From contig NZ_JACSPP010000014.1 of NCBI RefSeq assembly GCF_014837065.1, positions 1-64,000 of the forward strand: DNA of 64,000 nt, read 5' to 3'. This DNA comes from Phocaeicola intestinalis. Its GTDB lineage: Bacteria; Bacteroidota; Bacteroidia; Bacteroidales; Bacteroidaceae. A program made the position numbers and the translations under genes. Shown piece by piece: positions 44,812 to 52,666 of this stretch. Every line of letters starts with the position of its first letter. Position 1 is the first letter of the stretch. The notes beneath the pieces are model-generated. The model did not search any database and was not told the origin of the DNA. It saw only the letters and a program-made list of their open reading frames with translations.

Positions 44812-45529
44812 GCTTCGTCAGCGTTGCTCCAAACATCTGCAGGAAGCGTTGCATAAACGTATCGTGTTCCCTGCCGAACTGGAGGACGCCATATGGCAGT
44901 ATTACCGCAAGACATCTCCATCGCTCCAGGAGTTTTACTCCCGCTATACGCCCGAATGGGAGATGTTCTACGATGCTGAGTCTTTGTCGCCCGGCGATTT
45001 CCTACTTTTTCTGAAGCGGATGCTCCCGGCTTTCCGTAAGCGCTATGCACTTACCGAACTGGATGTGCCGTATTACATCGGAAAACTGGAACAACCGGCC
45101 AGCACAGATGCCGGGCGGAAAAACTTACAGGAGTTTTTTCTAAACAAGTGGCACCGCCTGCTTACCGCCAAGGAATACGATTACCAGTATCATCACATCG
45201 CCTCTTTATGCAACAGTTTTGCACTGCTGAAGGCAAGTACAGGCATGAAGACCGAGACCAACCTGATAAGTTCGCGCATCCGCTGGCTATTGTACAACCA
45301 TCCGGAACTGTACCGGAAGGTGATGCATTACGAGAAAACAATGGAACAGAACCGGCACATACACGAACTGGTACGGGTACTGGGCAAAAGAAGCCAGGGA
45401 GAAAAGAAACGCTTCGACCCCTTATCGGGAGCACAAAAAGAGCAGTTGGTGCGTCATGCCACACAAAGCGACATCGAATGCATTACGCTGGGCAACGACC
45501 TGAATCACCTGTTACCCATAGAGTATTGA
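44747..45529 (+). CDS. ViaA-like protein, N-terminal part (ends at in-frame TGA)
   Basis: A 260-residue reading frame that overlaps the end of ravA and stops at TGA 45527-45529 in NDLNHLLPIEY. The helical content and the LRLLP-type segment before the stop match the N-terminal region of ViaA. The same frame continues directly after the stop as YFAEETLRPVFMQRY and then the VWA domain, so this is one gene cut by a single stop codon. Start options are ATG 44747 or a TTG near 44789. Alone this piece lacks the metal-binding VWA domain. Confidence 0.7.
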   Translation: MHIGKRTRNIRLKTLKAIYLAELRQRCSKHLQEALHKRIVFPAELEDAIWQYYRKTSPSLQEFYSRYTPEWEMFYDAESLSPGDFLLFLKRMLPAFRKRYALTELDVPYYIGKLEQPASTDAGRKNLQEFFLNKWHRLLTAKEYDYQYHHIASLCNSFALLKASTGMKTETNLISSRIRWLLYNHPELYRKVMHYEKTMEQNRHIHELVRVLGKRSQGEKKRFDPLSGAQKEQLVRHATQSDIECITLGNDLNHLLPIEY

Positions 45530-45562
45530 TATTTTGCCGAAGAAACACTACGTCCCGTCTTT

Positions 45563-46126
45563 ATGCAACGCTACACGGAAAAACGCTTGCAGATGTTCGA
45601 CAGCCGTTCGCAAGAAGACCGTTCGGCGGCACAGCCGGGTAAGAGGGAAGTAAGCGGACAAGGTCCCTTTGTCATTTGCCTGGATACATCCGGATCGATG
45701 GAAGGCAAGCGGGAGCAACTTGCCAAATCGGCCGTACTCGCCATTGCCCGTCTTACCGAAAGCACACACCGCAAGTGTTACATCATCAATTTTTCGGAAG
45801 AAACCGAACATCTGCTGGTAAAAGACCTGTATACCGACTTACCTGTGCTGGTGGAATTTCTGAACCATAGTTTCGGGGGAGGCACCAGCATGGAACAGGC
45901 CGTAGACGAAGCGGTGCGAATGATAAACAGCAACGGATGGCACCGTTCGGATGTAGTGATGATTTCCGATTTCGAAATGCCCCCCATATCTGAAACACTG
46001 ATGAAACAGATTTTGGGACTGAAACGTAAGGAAACGGCTTTCTATGCCCTGGTGTTCGGAACACGTCCCGAAATGGATTACCTGAACCTGTGCGACCGCT
46101 GCTGGAACATGGACATTCCGGGGTAA
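45563..46126 (+). CDS. ViaA-like protein, C-terminal VWA domain part
   Basis: A 187-residue open frame, in the same frame as the piece ending at 45529. It contains the VWA metal-site motif in FVICLDTSGSMEGKREQ, then KCYIINFSEE, HSFGGGTSMEQAVDEA (MIDAS Thr region) and VVMISDFEMP, as in ViaA. There is no clear ribosome-binding site before ATG 45563. It may be made only by read-through of the TGA or by reinitiation, or the gene may be dead. Confidence 0.75.
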   Translation: MQRYTEKRLQMFDSRSQEDRSAAQPGKREVSGQGPFVICLDTSGSMEGKREQLAKSAVLAIARLTESTHRKCYIINFSEETEHLLVKDLYTDLPVLVEFLNHSFGGGTSMEQAVDEAVRMINSNGWHRSDVVMISDFEMPPISETLMKQILGLKRKETAFYALVFGTRPEMDYLNLCDRCWNMDIPG

Positions 46127-46150
46127 CACGAACTGTCCTGCGCTTCGCTC

Positions 46151-46219
46151 ACAGGAGTTAAAAGACAATAGTTCTGTTAGGATTTCCATTAGTAAAAGTA
46201 TTGGTTTCTAACTCCCTGA
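46151..46219. repeat. Inverted repeat (AGGAGTTAAA...CAATA family)
   Basis: ACAGGAGTTAAAAGACAATA (46151-46170) pairs imperfectly with TATTGGTTTCTAACTCCCTG (46199-46218). It lies 25 bp after the viaA-like frame. Same family as 48672-48746 and the middle layer at 25710-25840. Confidence 0.7.
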
Positions 46220-46308
46220 AATAACTCCTTATGGGTGAAATGCGGGCATTCATATAATGTTATAAAAACGCAAAATCCACTTTTTCTGAAAATATAAGCG
46301 CAAAAATT

Positions 46309-46338
46309 TTTGAGTTTCTGAGCAATCCATTATATTTG
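46309..46338 (+). promoter_or_regulatory. Promoter of the coiled-coil / zapA / rny group
   Basis: TTTG at 46309-46312 (-33) and TATATTTG at 46331-46338 (-7) are 18 bp apart, 18 bp before ATG 46357. Confidence 0.65.
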
Positions 46339-46356
46339 TGTAGAATTTGGCAAAAA

Positions 46357-46650
46357 ATGACGGAAGAAGACAAAAGGCTACTGAATACGTTTGAAGGAAG
46401 ATTAAGAAACCTGCTGTTCCTGTTCGAAGAACAGAAAAAGGAAATAGCTTCACTCCGGCACCTCTTGGAAGAAAAGGAAGCTGCTATCGCACGTATGGAA
46501 AGTGACCGGAAAGAACTGGAGTCAAGATATGCCAATTTGAAAATGGCCCGTATAATCAGTATCAACGATACGGAACTCAATGATACGAAGAAAAGGTTGA
46601 CGAGGCTGGTGCGTGAAGTCGAAAAATGTATCGCTTTGCTGAATGAATAA
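46357..46650 (+). CDS. Small coiled-coil protein upstream of zapA
   Basis: A 97-residue protein starting MTEEDKRLLNTFEGRLRN. Almost the whole length is a predicted coiled coil (FLFEEQKKEIASLRHLLEEKEAAIARMESDRKELESRYANLK), then a short linker and a basic helix. No family is recognised with certainty. Its size, coiled coil and position directly before zapA suggest a divisome accessory protein with a ZapB-like role; this is inference. It ends 20 bp before the zapA ATG chosen here. Confidence 0.7.
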   Translation: MTEEDKRLLNTFEGRLRNLLFLFEEQKKEIASLRHLLEEKEAAIARMESDRKELESRYANLKMARIISINDTELNDTKKRLTRLVREVEKCIALLNE

Positions 46651-46669
46651 GCCAAAAGGTAAACGAGTC

Positions 46670-46972
46670 ATGAAAGACGACAAATTAAAAATACATCTGC
46701 GGATCGACAACGAACTATATCCCTTGGTCATTGACCGCGACAAGGAAGAACTATATAGGAAGGCGGCTAAGCAGATTGACTATAAACTAAACAAATATCG
46801 CAGTATGTATCCGGAGTTCAGCCTGGCCAAACACTGGGCTATGACTGCACTGGAACTCTCTTTTGAGAATGTATCCTTGAAAGACCGGAATGATACACAG
46901 CCGTATGCAGAAAAACTGAAACAGCTGGCTGATGATATAGATGAATGCATTCATCCTAAACCTGACGATTAG
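46670..46972 (+). CDS. zapA: Cell division protein ZapA
   Basis: A protein of about 100 residues starting MKDDKLKIHLRIDNELYPLVIDRDKEE, the typical N-terminus of Bacteroidetes ZapA, followed by the helical dimerisation part (YRKAAKQIDYKLNKYRSMYPE ... MTALELSFENVSL). ZapA cross-links FtsZ filaments. An upstream ATG at 46643 overlaps the previous gene and would add nine residues; 46670 fits the family better. Confidence 0.85.
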   Translation: MKDDKLKIHLRIDNELYPLVIDRDKEELYRKAAKQIDYKLNKYRSMYPEFSLAKHWAMTALELSFENVSLKDRNDTQPYAEKLKQLADDIDECIHPKPDD

Positions 46973-47009
46973 GAGACAGGAAAGTTTAGTATAGAACAAG
47001 GAAGATTTT

Positions 47010-47060
47010 ACGCACAACTGGAATGCCGGAACAAACCGACAGGAAAGTATGTGCGTTTTT
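47010..47060 (+). terminator. Possible terminator between zapA and rny
   Basis: ACGCACA (47010-47016) and TGTGCGT (47050-47056) form a 7-bp stem with a 33-nt loop, followed by T residues. It may attenuate read-through into rny. Confidence 0.45.
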
Positions 47061-47086
47061 TATTTATATTTTTAAACTAAATAGTA

Positions 47087-48625
47087 ATGTTTACAACAGT
47101 AGTAATATTCACGGTTGTTGCTTTCCTGGTAGGAGGAGCAATTTCGTACGCTTTTTTCAAGTTCGGCCTGAAATCGCGGTACGATAAAATTATAAAGGAG
47201 GCCGAAACAGAAGCAGAAGTAATCAAGAAAAACAAGTTGCTGGAGGTCAAAGAAAAATTTCTGAACAAGAAAGCCGAGCTGGAAAAAGAAGTAACAGCAC
47301 GCAACCAGAAAATCCAACAGGCTGAAAACAAACTGAAGCAGCGCGAAATGGTATTAAGCCAAAAGCACGAGGAACTGCAACGCAAACGGAACGAAACCGA
47401 AGCCATCCGCGAAAACCTTGATGCGCAGCTGGTGGTTATCGACAAGAAGAAAGAAGAACTGGATGCCCTCCAGGCACAAGAACGTAAAAAACTGGAAGCC
47501 TTGTCGGGACTGTCTGCTGAAGAGGCTAAAGAACGTCTCGTCGAATCGCTGAAAGAAGAAGCCAAAACGGAAGCACAATCGTACATCAACGACATCATGG
47601 ATGATGCCAAAATGTCGGCAAACCGCGAGGCAAAACGCATTGTCATACAAACCATCCAGCGCGTAGCAACCGAAACCGCCATTGAAAACTCTGTAACCGT
47701 ATTCCATATTGAATCGGACGAGATAAAAGGACGGATTATCGGACGGGAAGGAAGAAATATCCGTGCCTTGGAAGCCGCTACGGGAGTGGAAATTGTAGTT
47801 GACGATACGCCCGAAGCCATTGTCCTTTCGGCGTTCGACCCCGTACGCCGAGAAATAGCCCGTTTGGCATTACACCAACTGGTAACCGACGGACGTATCC
47901 ATCCGGCACGCATCGAAGAAGTGGTGGCTAAGGTGAAAAAACAGGTAGAAGATGAAATTATCGAAACCGGTAAGCGGACAACCATCGACCTGGGTATCCA
48001 CGGTTTGCATCCCGAACTGATCCGTATCATCGGTAAGATGAAATACCGCTCTTCGTATGGACAGAATCTGTTGCAACATGCACGTGAAACAGCCAACCTG
48101 TGTGCCATCATGGCATCCGAACTGGGACTGAATCCCAAAAAAGCCAAACGTGCCGGCCTGTTGCACGATATCGGCAAAGTGCCCGATGAAGAGCCCGAAC
48201 TGCCCCATGCACTGCTGGGTATGAAACTGGCTGAAAAATATAAGGAAAAACCAGACATCTGCAACGCCATCGGTGCCCACCACGATGAAGTGGAAATGAC
48301 CAGCCTTCTGGCTCCTATCGTACAGGTATGCGATGCCATCTCTGGAGCACGTCCGGGAGCACGACGCGAAATTGTAGAAGCTTATATCAAACGTCTCAAC
48401 GACCTGGAACAACTTGCCATGTCTTATCCGGGCGTAACCAAGACGTATGCCATCCAGGCAGGCCGAGAGCTTCGTGTCATCGTAGGCGCAGACAAGATAG
48501 ACGACAAGCAGACCGAAAGCCTGTCTACCGAAATCGCCAAAAAAATACAAGACGAAATGACATATCCGGGACAAGTCAAGATTACGGTTATCCGCGAAAC
48601 ACGCGCCGTAAGCTTCGCGAAATAG
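47087..48625 (+). CDS. rny: Ribonuclease Y
   Basis: A 512-residue membrane-anchored endoribonuclease that starts mRNA decay. The order of parts is standard: an N-terminal membrane helix ([21 protein letters not shown]), a long charged coiled coil (residues 30-190), a KH RNA-binding domain ([18 protein letters not shown]) and an HD domain with the His-Asp pair at about residues 360-361 ([14 protein letters not shown]). Length matches the family. Confidence 0.97.
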   Translation: MFTTVVIFTVVAFLVGGAISYAFFKFGLKSRYDKIIKEAETEAEVIKKNKLLEVKEKFLNKKAELEKEVTARNQKIQQAENKLKQREMVLSQKHEELQRKRNETEAIRENLDAQLVVIDKKKEELDALQAQERKKLEALSGLSAEEAKERLVESLKEEAKTEAQSYINDIMDDAKMSANREAKRIVIQTIQRVATETAIENSVTVFHIESDEIKGRIIGREGRNIRALEAATGVEIVVDDTPEAIVLSAFDPVRREIARLALHQLVTDGRIHPARIEEVVAKVKKQVEDEIIETGKRTTIDLGIHGLHPELIRIIGKMKYRSSYGQNLLQHARETANLCAIMASELGLNPKKAKRAGLLHDIGKVPDEEPELPHALLGMKLAEKYKEKPDICNAIGAHHDEVEMTSLLAPIVQVCDAISGARPGARREIVEAYIKRLNDLEQLAMSYPGVTKTYAIQAGRELRVIVGADKIDDKQTESLSTEIAKKIQDEMTYPGQVKITVIRETRAVSFAK

Positions 48626-48671
48626 TCATTACTGCTCTCAAAACGCCAGTAATTAGAAAGAGTTAGAAGAA

Positions 48672-48746
48672 TTTAAAGGAGTTAGAGGGAGTTAAATGCC
48701 AATAGCACAGAAGTATTGGCTTTTAACTCCCTCTAACTCCTTTAAA
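48672..48746. terminator. Long hairpin between rny and the patatin gene
   Basis: A 33-nt arm (48672-48704) including AGGAGTTAGAGGGAGTTAAA is almost perfectly complementary to 48714-48746, with a 9-nt loop. It separates convergent genes and could stop transcription from both sides. It belongs to the AGGAGTTAAA...CAATA repeat family. Confidence 0.7.
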
Positions 48747-48779
48747 CAACTTCTTGTAGGCAAATGCGGAATCACCCCA

Positions 48780-49616
48780 TTAACCCACCACTTTTTCGGC
48801 ACAACGCAAACCTTCTTCATAAAGCGCGGTCAGTTTCTGGATGTCTTTATCTATCCGGTTTACTTTCACGGGCGCTTCGGGACGGATGGCTATGATACGC
48901 CCTTCATCTTCCAGCCTCTCTATCATTTCCAACTGCTCATTGTATGCCTGACACCGCCGGCTCAACGCTACACGCAAACGAGGATAGCGCGTATAGATGA
49001 TACGCGGTATGCGGATATCTTTTTCCGTCTTCCGATAGCCCCGGTTCCGGGTAAGCACAACCACATTCTTGGCATATCCTTGCGAAACAGCACGCATCAC
49101 CGGAATAGAATCGACAATACCTCCATCGAGCATGGGACTCCCGTCTACCCACGTTATCGGACACACATAGGGCAAGCTGCTCGATGCTTTGGCAATTGCC
49201 AGCAGGCGCCCGCGGTCGTGTTTCTCTTCCAGATAACAGGCCCTGCCGGTGACACAATTAGTGGTCACCATCTCAAAACGTGCAGGGTTAAGGAAATACG
49301 CTTCGTAATCGAAAGGCAATATCGTAGCAGGAAACTTTTCATACAGCAGATGCTGGTCAAGAATGCTGTGCTGGTGCCACAGATACTTCAACCCGATGTA
49401 ACGGTATTTAGCCAGCATCTCGATGTTGCTGTAACGTGCCCTGCCCGGCTGGTGCGACAAATAAGACAGACCGTTGCATGCACCAGCCGAAACGCCGACA
49501 ACATAAGGAAACTCTATGCCTTTCTGCATAAAATAGTCGAGCACACCGCAGGTGAACACCCCACGCATGCCTCCTCCTTCCAATACTAAACCCATTTTTG
49601 AATAATCCATAGCCAT
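48780..49616 (-). CDS. Patatin-like phospholipase
   Basis: A protein of about 278 residues of the patatin (RssA-type) acyl hydrolase family. Seen: the oxyanion motif LEGGGMRGVFTCGVLDYF at the N-terminus, the nucleophile motif GVSAGACNG (G-x-S-x-G) and the DGG motif in PMLDGGIVDSIP that supplies the catalytic Asp. There is no signal peptide. Start taken at MAMDYSK (49616) or MDYSK (49610), after a purine-rich RBS, rather than the upstream ATG at 49646. Its promoter -7 (TATCTTTG on the minus strand, 49705-49698) faces that of the aminopeptidase gene. Confidence 0.9.
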   Translation of the reverse strand: MAMDYSKMGLVLEGGGMRGVFTCGVLDYFMQKGIEFPYVVGVSAGACNGLSYLSHQPGRARYSNIEMLAKYRYIGLKYLWHQHSILDQHLLYEKFPATILPFDYEAYFLNPARFEMVTTNCVTGRACYLEEKHDRGRLLAIAKASSSLPYVCPITWVDGSPMLDGGIVDSIPVMRAVSQGYAKNVVVLTRNRGYRKTEKDIRIPRIIYTRYPRLRVALSRRCQAYNEQLEMIERLEDEGRIIAIRPEAPVKVNRIDKDIQKLTALYEEGLRCAEKVVG

Positions 49617-49632
49617 AACCTTTCTTTTATTT

Positions 49633-49682
49633 GAATCCGCAAACATCCCCTACAGCCAATTGAGCAAAATGCGGATATTCAT
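49633..49682. repeat. GAATCCGCA...TGCGGATAT element, copy 2
   Basis: GAATCCGCAAACATCCC, CTACAGCCAATTGAGCAAAA and TGCGGATATTCAT follow in order, as at 42121-42183 but without the 13-bp insert. The inverted ends pair (GAATCCGCA with TGCGGATATTC). Confidence 0.65.
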
Positions 49683-49697
49683 TTCTTTTATTTGCTA

Positions 49698-49754
49698 CAA
49701 AGATACATTTTTCAGAATATAGAGAGAACTTTTCAATTTAATTTTCTACTTTTG
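49698..49754. promoter_or_regulatory. Divergent promoters of the patatin and aminopeptidase genes
   Basis: Minus-strand -7 TATCTTTG at 49705-49698 and plus-strand -7 TACTTTTG at 49747-49754. The -33 elements are weak. Confidence 0.5.
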
Positions 49755-49794
49755 CAATACTTACTACAAAGGTATTACCAAAAACCATAACAAT

Positions 49795-51183
49795 ATGTTC
49801 GAATCTACCGTATATAGCAAACGCCGTCAGGCGTTAAGGGACAAGGTCGGCAACGGCCTAATCCTGATATTGGGAAACAATGAGGCACCAGCCAATTATC
49901 CCGACAATACCTATAAATTCCGTCAGGACAGTTCGTTTCTTTATTTTTTCGGACATGCCCATCCGGGATATGCAGGAATACTTGATGCAGATTCCGGCGA
50001 AGATTACTTTTTCGGCGATGACGTCACGATGGACGATATCATCTGGATGGGTCCCCAACCCAGCGTAAAAGAACTGGCTGCACGAGTAGGAATAGACAAA
50101 AGTTTCCCCTTCGGTAAGCTGAAAGAGGTGATAGGCAAAGCCATCGCCCAACGTCGGAAAATTCATTTCCTGCCTCCTTACCGCTACGACAACATGCTCT
50201 TGCTGGAAGACCTGACCGGCATCCGTGCCTCACTGGTCAGACAGCACAGCTCGCTTGAACTCATCAAGGCGGTAGTAGCCTTACGTTCGGTAAAAGAACC
50301 CTGCGAAATAGAAGAAATCGACAAAGCCTGCAACATCGGTTATGAAATGCATACCGCAGCAATGAAACTTTGCAAACCGGGTGTATCCGAACAATACATC
50401 ACCGGTGTACTGGACGGCATTGCCGCATCTTACGGCAATATGGTATCCTTTGCTACCATCCTAAGCCAGAACGGACAGACCTTGCACAACCATGACCATA
50501 GCCAGATACTTCAGGCGGGCAGACTGATGCTGACCGATGCAGGAGCCGAAAGTACGACCAACTATTGCTCGGACCATACACGTACCATCCCAGTAGGAGG
50601 CAAGTTCACCAGCCGCCAGCGTGACGTGTACAGCATCGTGCTGGCTTGTCACGACCGTGCCCTAGAACTGGCACGTCCGGGTATCACCTACAAATCGGTC
50701 CATCTGGAAGTGTGCCGTGTACTGGCACAAGGGCTGAAAGACCTGGGACTGATGAAAGGCAACGTAGAGGATGCCGTAGCAGCAGGAGCACATGCCCTGT
50801 TCATGCCCCACGGACTGGGACACATGATGGGTATCGATGTACACGACATGGAAGACCTGGGACAATGTTACGTTGGTTATGACGATGAAGTACGTCCTTC
50901 CAAACAGTTCGGCCTGGCATCCTTGCGTATGGGACGACGCTTACAGGAAGGCTTCGTCATCACCGACGAACCGGGTTGCTATTTTATCCCCGACCTGATA
51001 GATAAATGGCGTGCCGACAAAATGCATACCGACTTCCTCGACTTCAATGCCATTGATAAGTATAAGGATTTCGGGGGCATCCGACTGGAAGACGATATCC
51101 TGATTATCCCCGGCGGTTCGCGCTTCACCGGTGAAAAACATATCCCCATCACCATCGAGGAAGTGGAAGAAATCATGAAGTAA
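49795..51183 (+). CDS. pepP: M24 family aminopeptidase P (Xaa-Pro aminopeptidase)
   Basis: A 462-residue cytosolic metallopeptidase that removes the N-terminal residue before proline. The N-terminal domain (to about residue 165) resembles the aminopeptidase P N-domain (RQALRDKVGNGLILILGN; DSSFLYFFGHAHPG). The catalytic pita-bread domain shows the metal ligands: Asp in LTDAGAESTTNYCSDHTR (two Asp), His in HGLGHMMGIDVHD, Glu in ITDEPGCYF and Glu in GGIRLEDDILI. Confidence 0.93.
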   Translation: MFESTVYSKRRQALRDKVGNGLILILGNNEAPANYPDNTYKFRQDSSFLYFFGHAHPGYAGILDADSGEDYFFGDDVTMDDIIWMGPQPSVKELAARVGIDKSFPFGKLKEVIGKAIAQRRKIHFLPPYRYDNMLLLEDLTGIRASLVRQHSSLELIKAVVALRSVKEPCEIEEIDKACNIGYEMHTAAMKLCKPGVSEQYITGVLDGIAASYGNMVSFATILSQNGQTLHNHDHSQILQAGRLMLTDAGAESTTNYCSDHTRTIPVGGKFTSRQRDVYSIVLACHDRALELARPGITYKSVHLEVCRVLAQGLKDLGLMKGNVEDAVAAGAHALFMPHGLGHMMGIDVHDMEDLGQCYVGYDDEVRPSKQFGLASLRMGRRLQEGFVITDEPGCYFIPDLIDKWRADKMHTDFLDFNAIDKYKDFGGIRLEDDILIIPGGSRFTGEKHIPITIEEVEEIMK

Positions 51184-51285
51184 TTAATAATTAAATAATG
51201 AACAATTAATAATTAATGGTGAATAGCGGAAATCGAAAGCATCCGCCGTTATTAAGTATTAATTATTAACTATTAACTCTATAAA
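51184..51285. repeat. Word-like inverted repeat (TTAATAATTAA family)
   Basis: TTAATAATTAAATAATGAAC and further words are mirrored by TTAAGTATTAATTATTAACT on the right, around a GC-richer loop with GCGGA/TCCGC. It fills the 107-bp gap between the aminopeptidase stop and the C1 peptidase start. Confidence 0.7.
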
Positions 51286-51290
51286 TAACA

Positions 51291-52487
51291 ATGAATAAAC
51301 TTATCGCAATTTTAGCAATGGGCATCTGCTTTAGCAATGTATATGCCAAAGGTCCTAAGAAAGACAAGACAGAAGAAGAAGGATTTGTATTTACTACGGT
51401 AAAAGAAAACCCGATTACTTCCATCAAAGACCAAAACCAGTCGAGCACGTGCTGGTCGTTCTCTACCCTCGGTTTCTTCGAATCGGAACTGCTCCGGTTG
51501 GGAAAAGGAGAGTTCGACTTGTCGGAAATGTTCGTTGTACATCATACGATGGAAGACCGTGCCGTAAACTACGTGCGTTATCACGGCGATGCTTCCTTCT
51601 CGCCGGGCGGAAGTTTTGAAGATATCGTATACTGTTACGAAAACTATGGAATGGTGCCCCAAGAAGCCATGCCGGGCATCATGTACGGCGATTCACTCCC
51701 GAACCACAACGAACTGGATGCCGTAGCTTCAGGGTATGTAGATGCCATAGCCAAAGGCAAATTGAAAAAATTAAGTCCAGTCTGGAAAAACGGAGTATGT
51801 GCCATTTACGATACTTACCTGGGCAAATGTCCGGAACAATTCACCTATAAAGGCAAGACCTACACACCGCGAACCTTCGCCGATGAAGTATTGGGATTGA
51901 ATATGGATGACTATGTTTCGCTGACCTCGTACACACACCATCCGTTCTACAAACAGTTCAGCATCGAAGTGCAAGACAACTGGCGCAACGCTTTGTCGTA
52001 TAACCTTCCCATTGACGAACTGATGGCAGTAATGGAAAACGCCATCAACAATGGATACACATTCGCCTGGGGAGCTGATGTAAGCGAACAAGGCTTCACA
52101 CGCAATGGAGTTGCCGTATGCCCCGATGTGGAAAAAGGCGCCGAACTGACAGGCTCGGATATGGCACATTGGCTGGGTTTGAGCCCTGCAGACAAACGCA
52201 AAGAGCTTACTGCCAAACCACTTCCGGAAATCACCGTAACCCAAGAGATGCGCCAGGAAGCTTTCGACAATTGGGAAACGACCGACGACCACGGCATGGT
52301 CATCTACGGCATCGCCAAAGACCAGAACGGAAAAGAATACTTTATGGTAAAAAATTCATGGGGCACGGAAGGCAAGTACAAAGGCATCTGGTATGCATCG
52401 AAAACTTTCGTCGCTTATAAAACTATGAATATACTGGTACATAAAAAAGCAATCCCGGCAGATATAGCCAAAAAACTGGGGCTGTAA
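51291..52487 (+). CDS. C1 family cysteine peptidase (bleomycin hydrolase / PepC-like), exported
   Basis: A 398-residue protein with a signal peptide (KLIAILAMGICFSNVYAKG). The papain-fold catalytic residues are Cys54 in KDQNQSSTCWSFST, His in TTDDHGMVIYG and Asn in FMVKNSWGTEGKYKG. The layout follows aminopeptidase C / bleomycin hydrolase, which is usually cytosolic. The signal peptide here points to a periplasmic or secreted form, common in Bacteroides. Confidence 0.9.
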   Translation: MNKLIAILAMGICFSNVYAKGPKKDKTEEEGFVFTTVKENPITSIKDQNQSSTCWSFSTLGFFESELLRLGKGEFDLSEMFVVHHTMEDRAVNYVRYHGDASFSPGGSFEDIVYCYENYGMVPQEAMPGIMYGDSLPNHNELDAVASGYVDAIAKGKLKKLSPVWKNGVCAIYDTYLGKCPEQFTYKGKTYTPRTFADEVLGLNMDDYVSLTSYTHHPFYKQFSIEVQDNWRNALSYNLPIDELMAVMENAINNGYTFAWGADVSEQGFTRNGVAVCPDVEKGAELTGSDMAHWLGLSPADKRKELTAKPLPEITVTQEMRQEAFDNWETTDDHGMVIYGIAKDQNGKEYFMVKNSWGTEGKYKGIWYASKTFVAYKTMNILVHKKAIPADIAKKLGL

Positions 52488-52517
52488 ATCAATAATATAG
52501 AATATTTATAAATAATT

Positions 52518-52563
52518 AAACGGCTGGTTCCTGAAAATAATTCGGGAATTAGCCGTTTTTTTC
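52518..52563 (+). terminator. Rho-independent terminator after the C1 peptidase gene
   Basis: AAACGGCT / AGCCGTTT arms, with an inner TTCC/GGAA pair, are followed by a run of T. Confidence 0.88.
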
Positions 52564-52666
52564 TTGCTTTTTTCTTACTTTTACAAGTTGAAAGAGCAGG
52601 GCATATTTTCAAGTATTCATACCCCGCTCCTTTGAATGCAGAAAAAGAAAGAAAAAAAATATATAA

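Noticed and set aside
45527-45529. TGA as a selenocysteine codon in the viaA-like gene
   Set aside because: No SECIS-like hairpin is apparent just downstream, no selenoprotein of this family is known to me, and relatives have an ordinary residue in this linker as far as I recall. A plain stop or sequencing error is simpler.
46973-47086. 6S RNA gene after zapA, as in E. coli
   Set aside because: Only a 7-bp stem with a large loop is seen, and the region is too short for the extended 6S rod with a central bubble.
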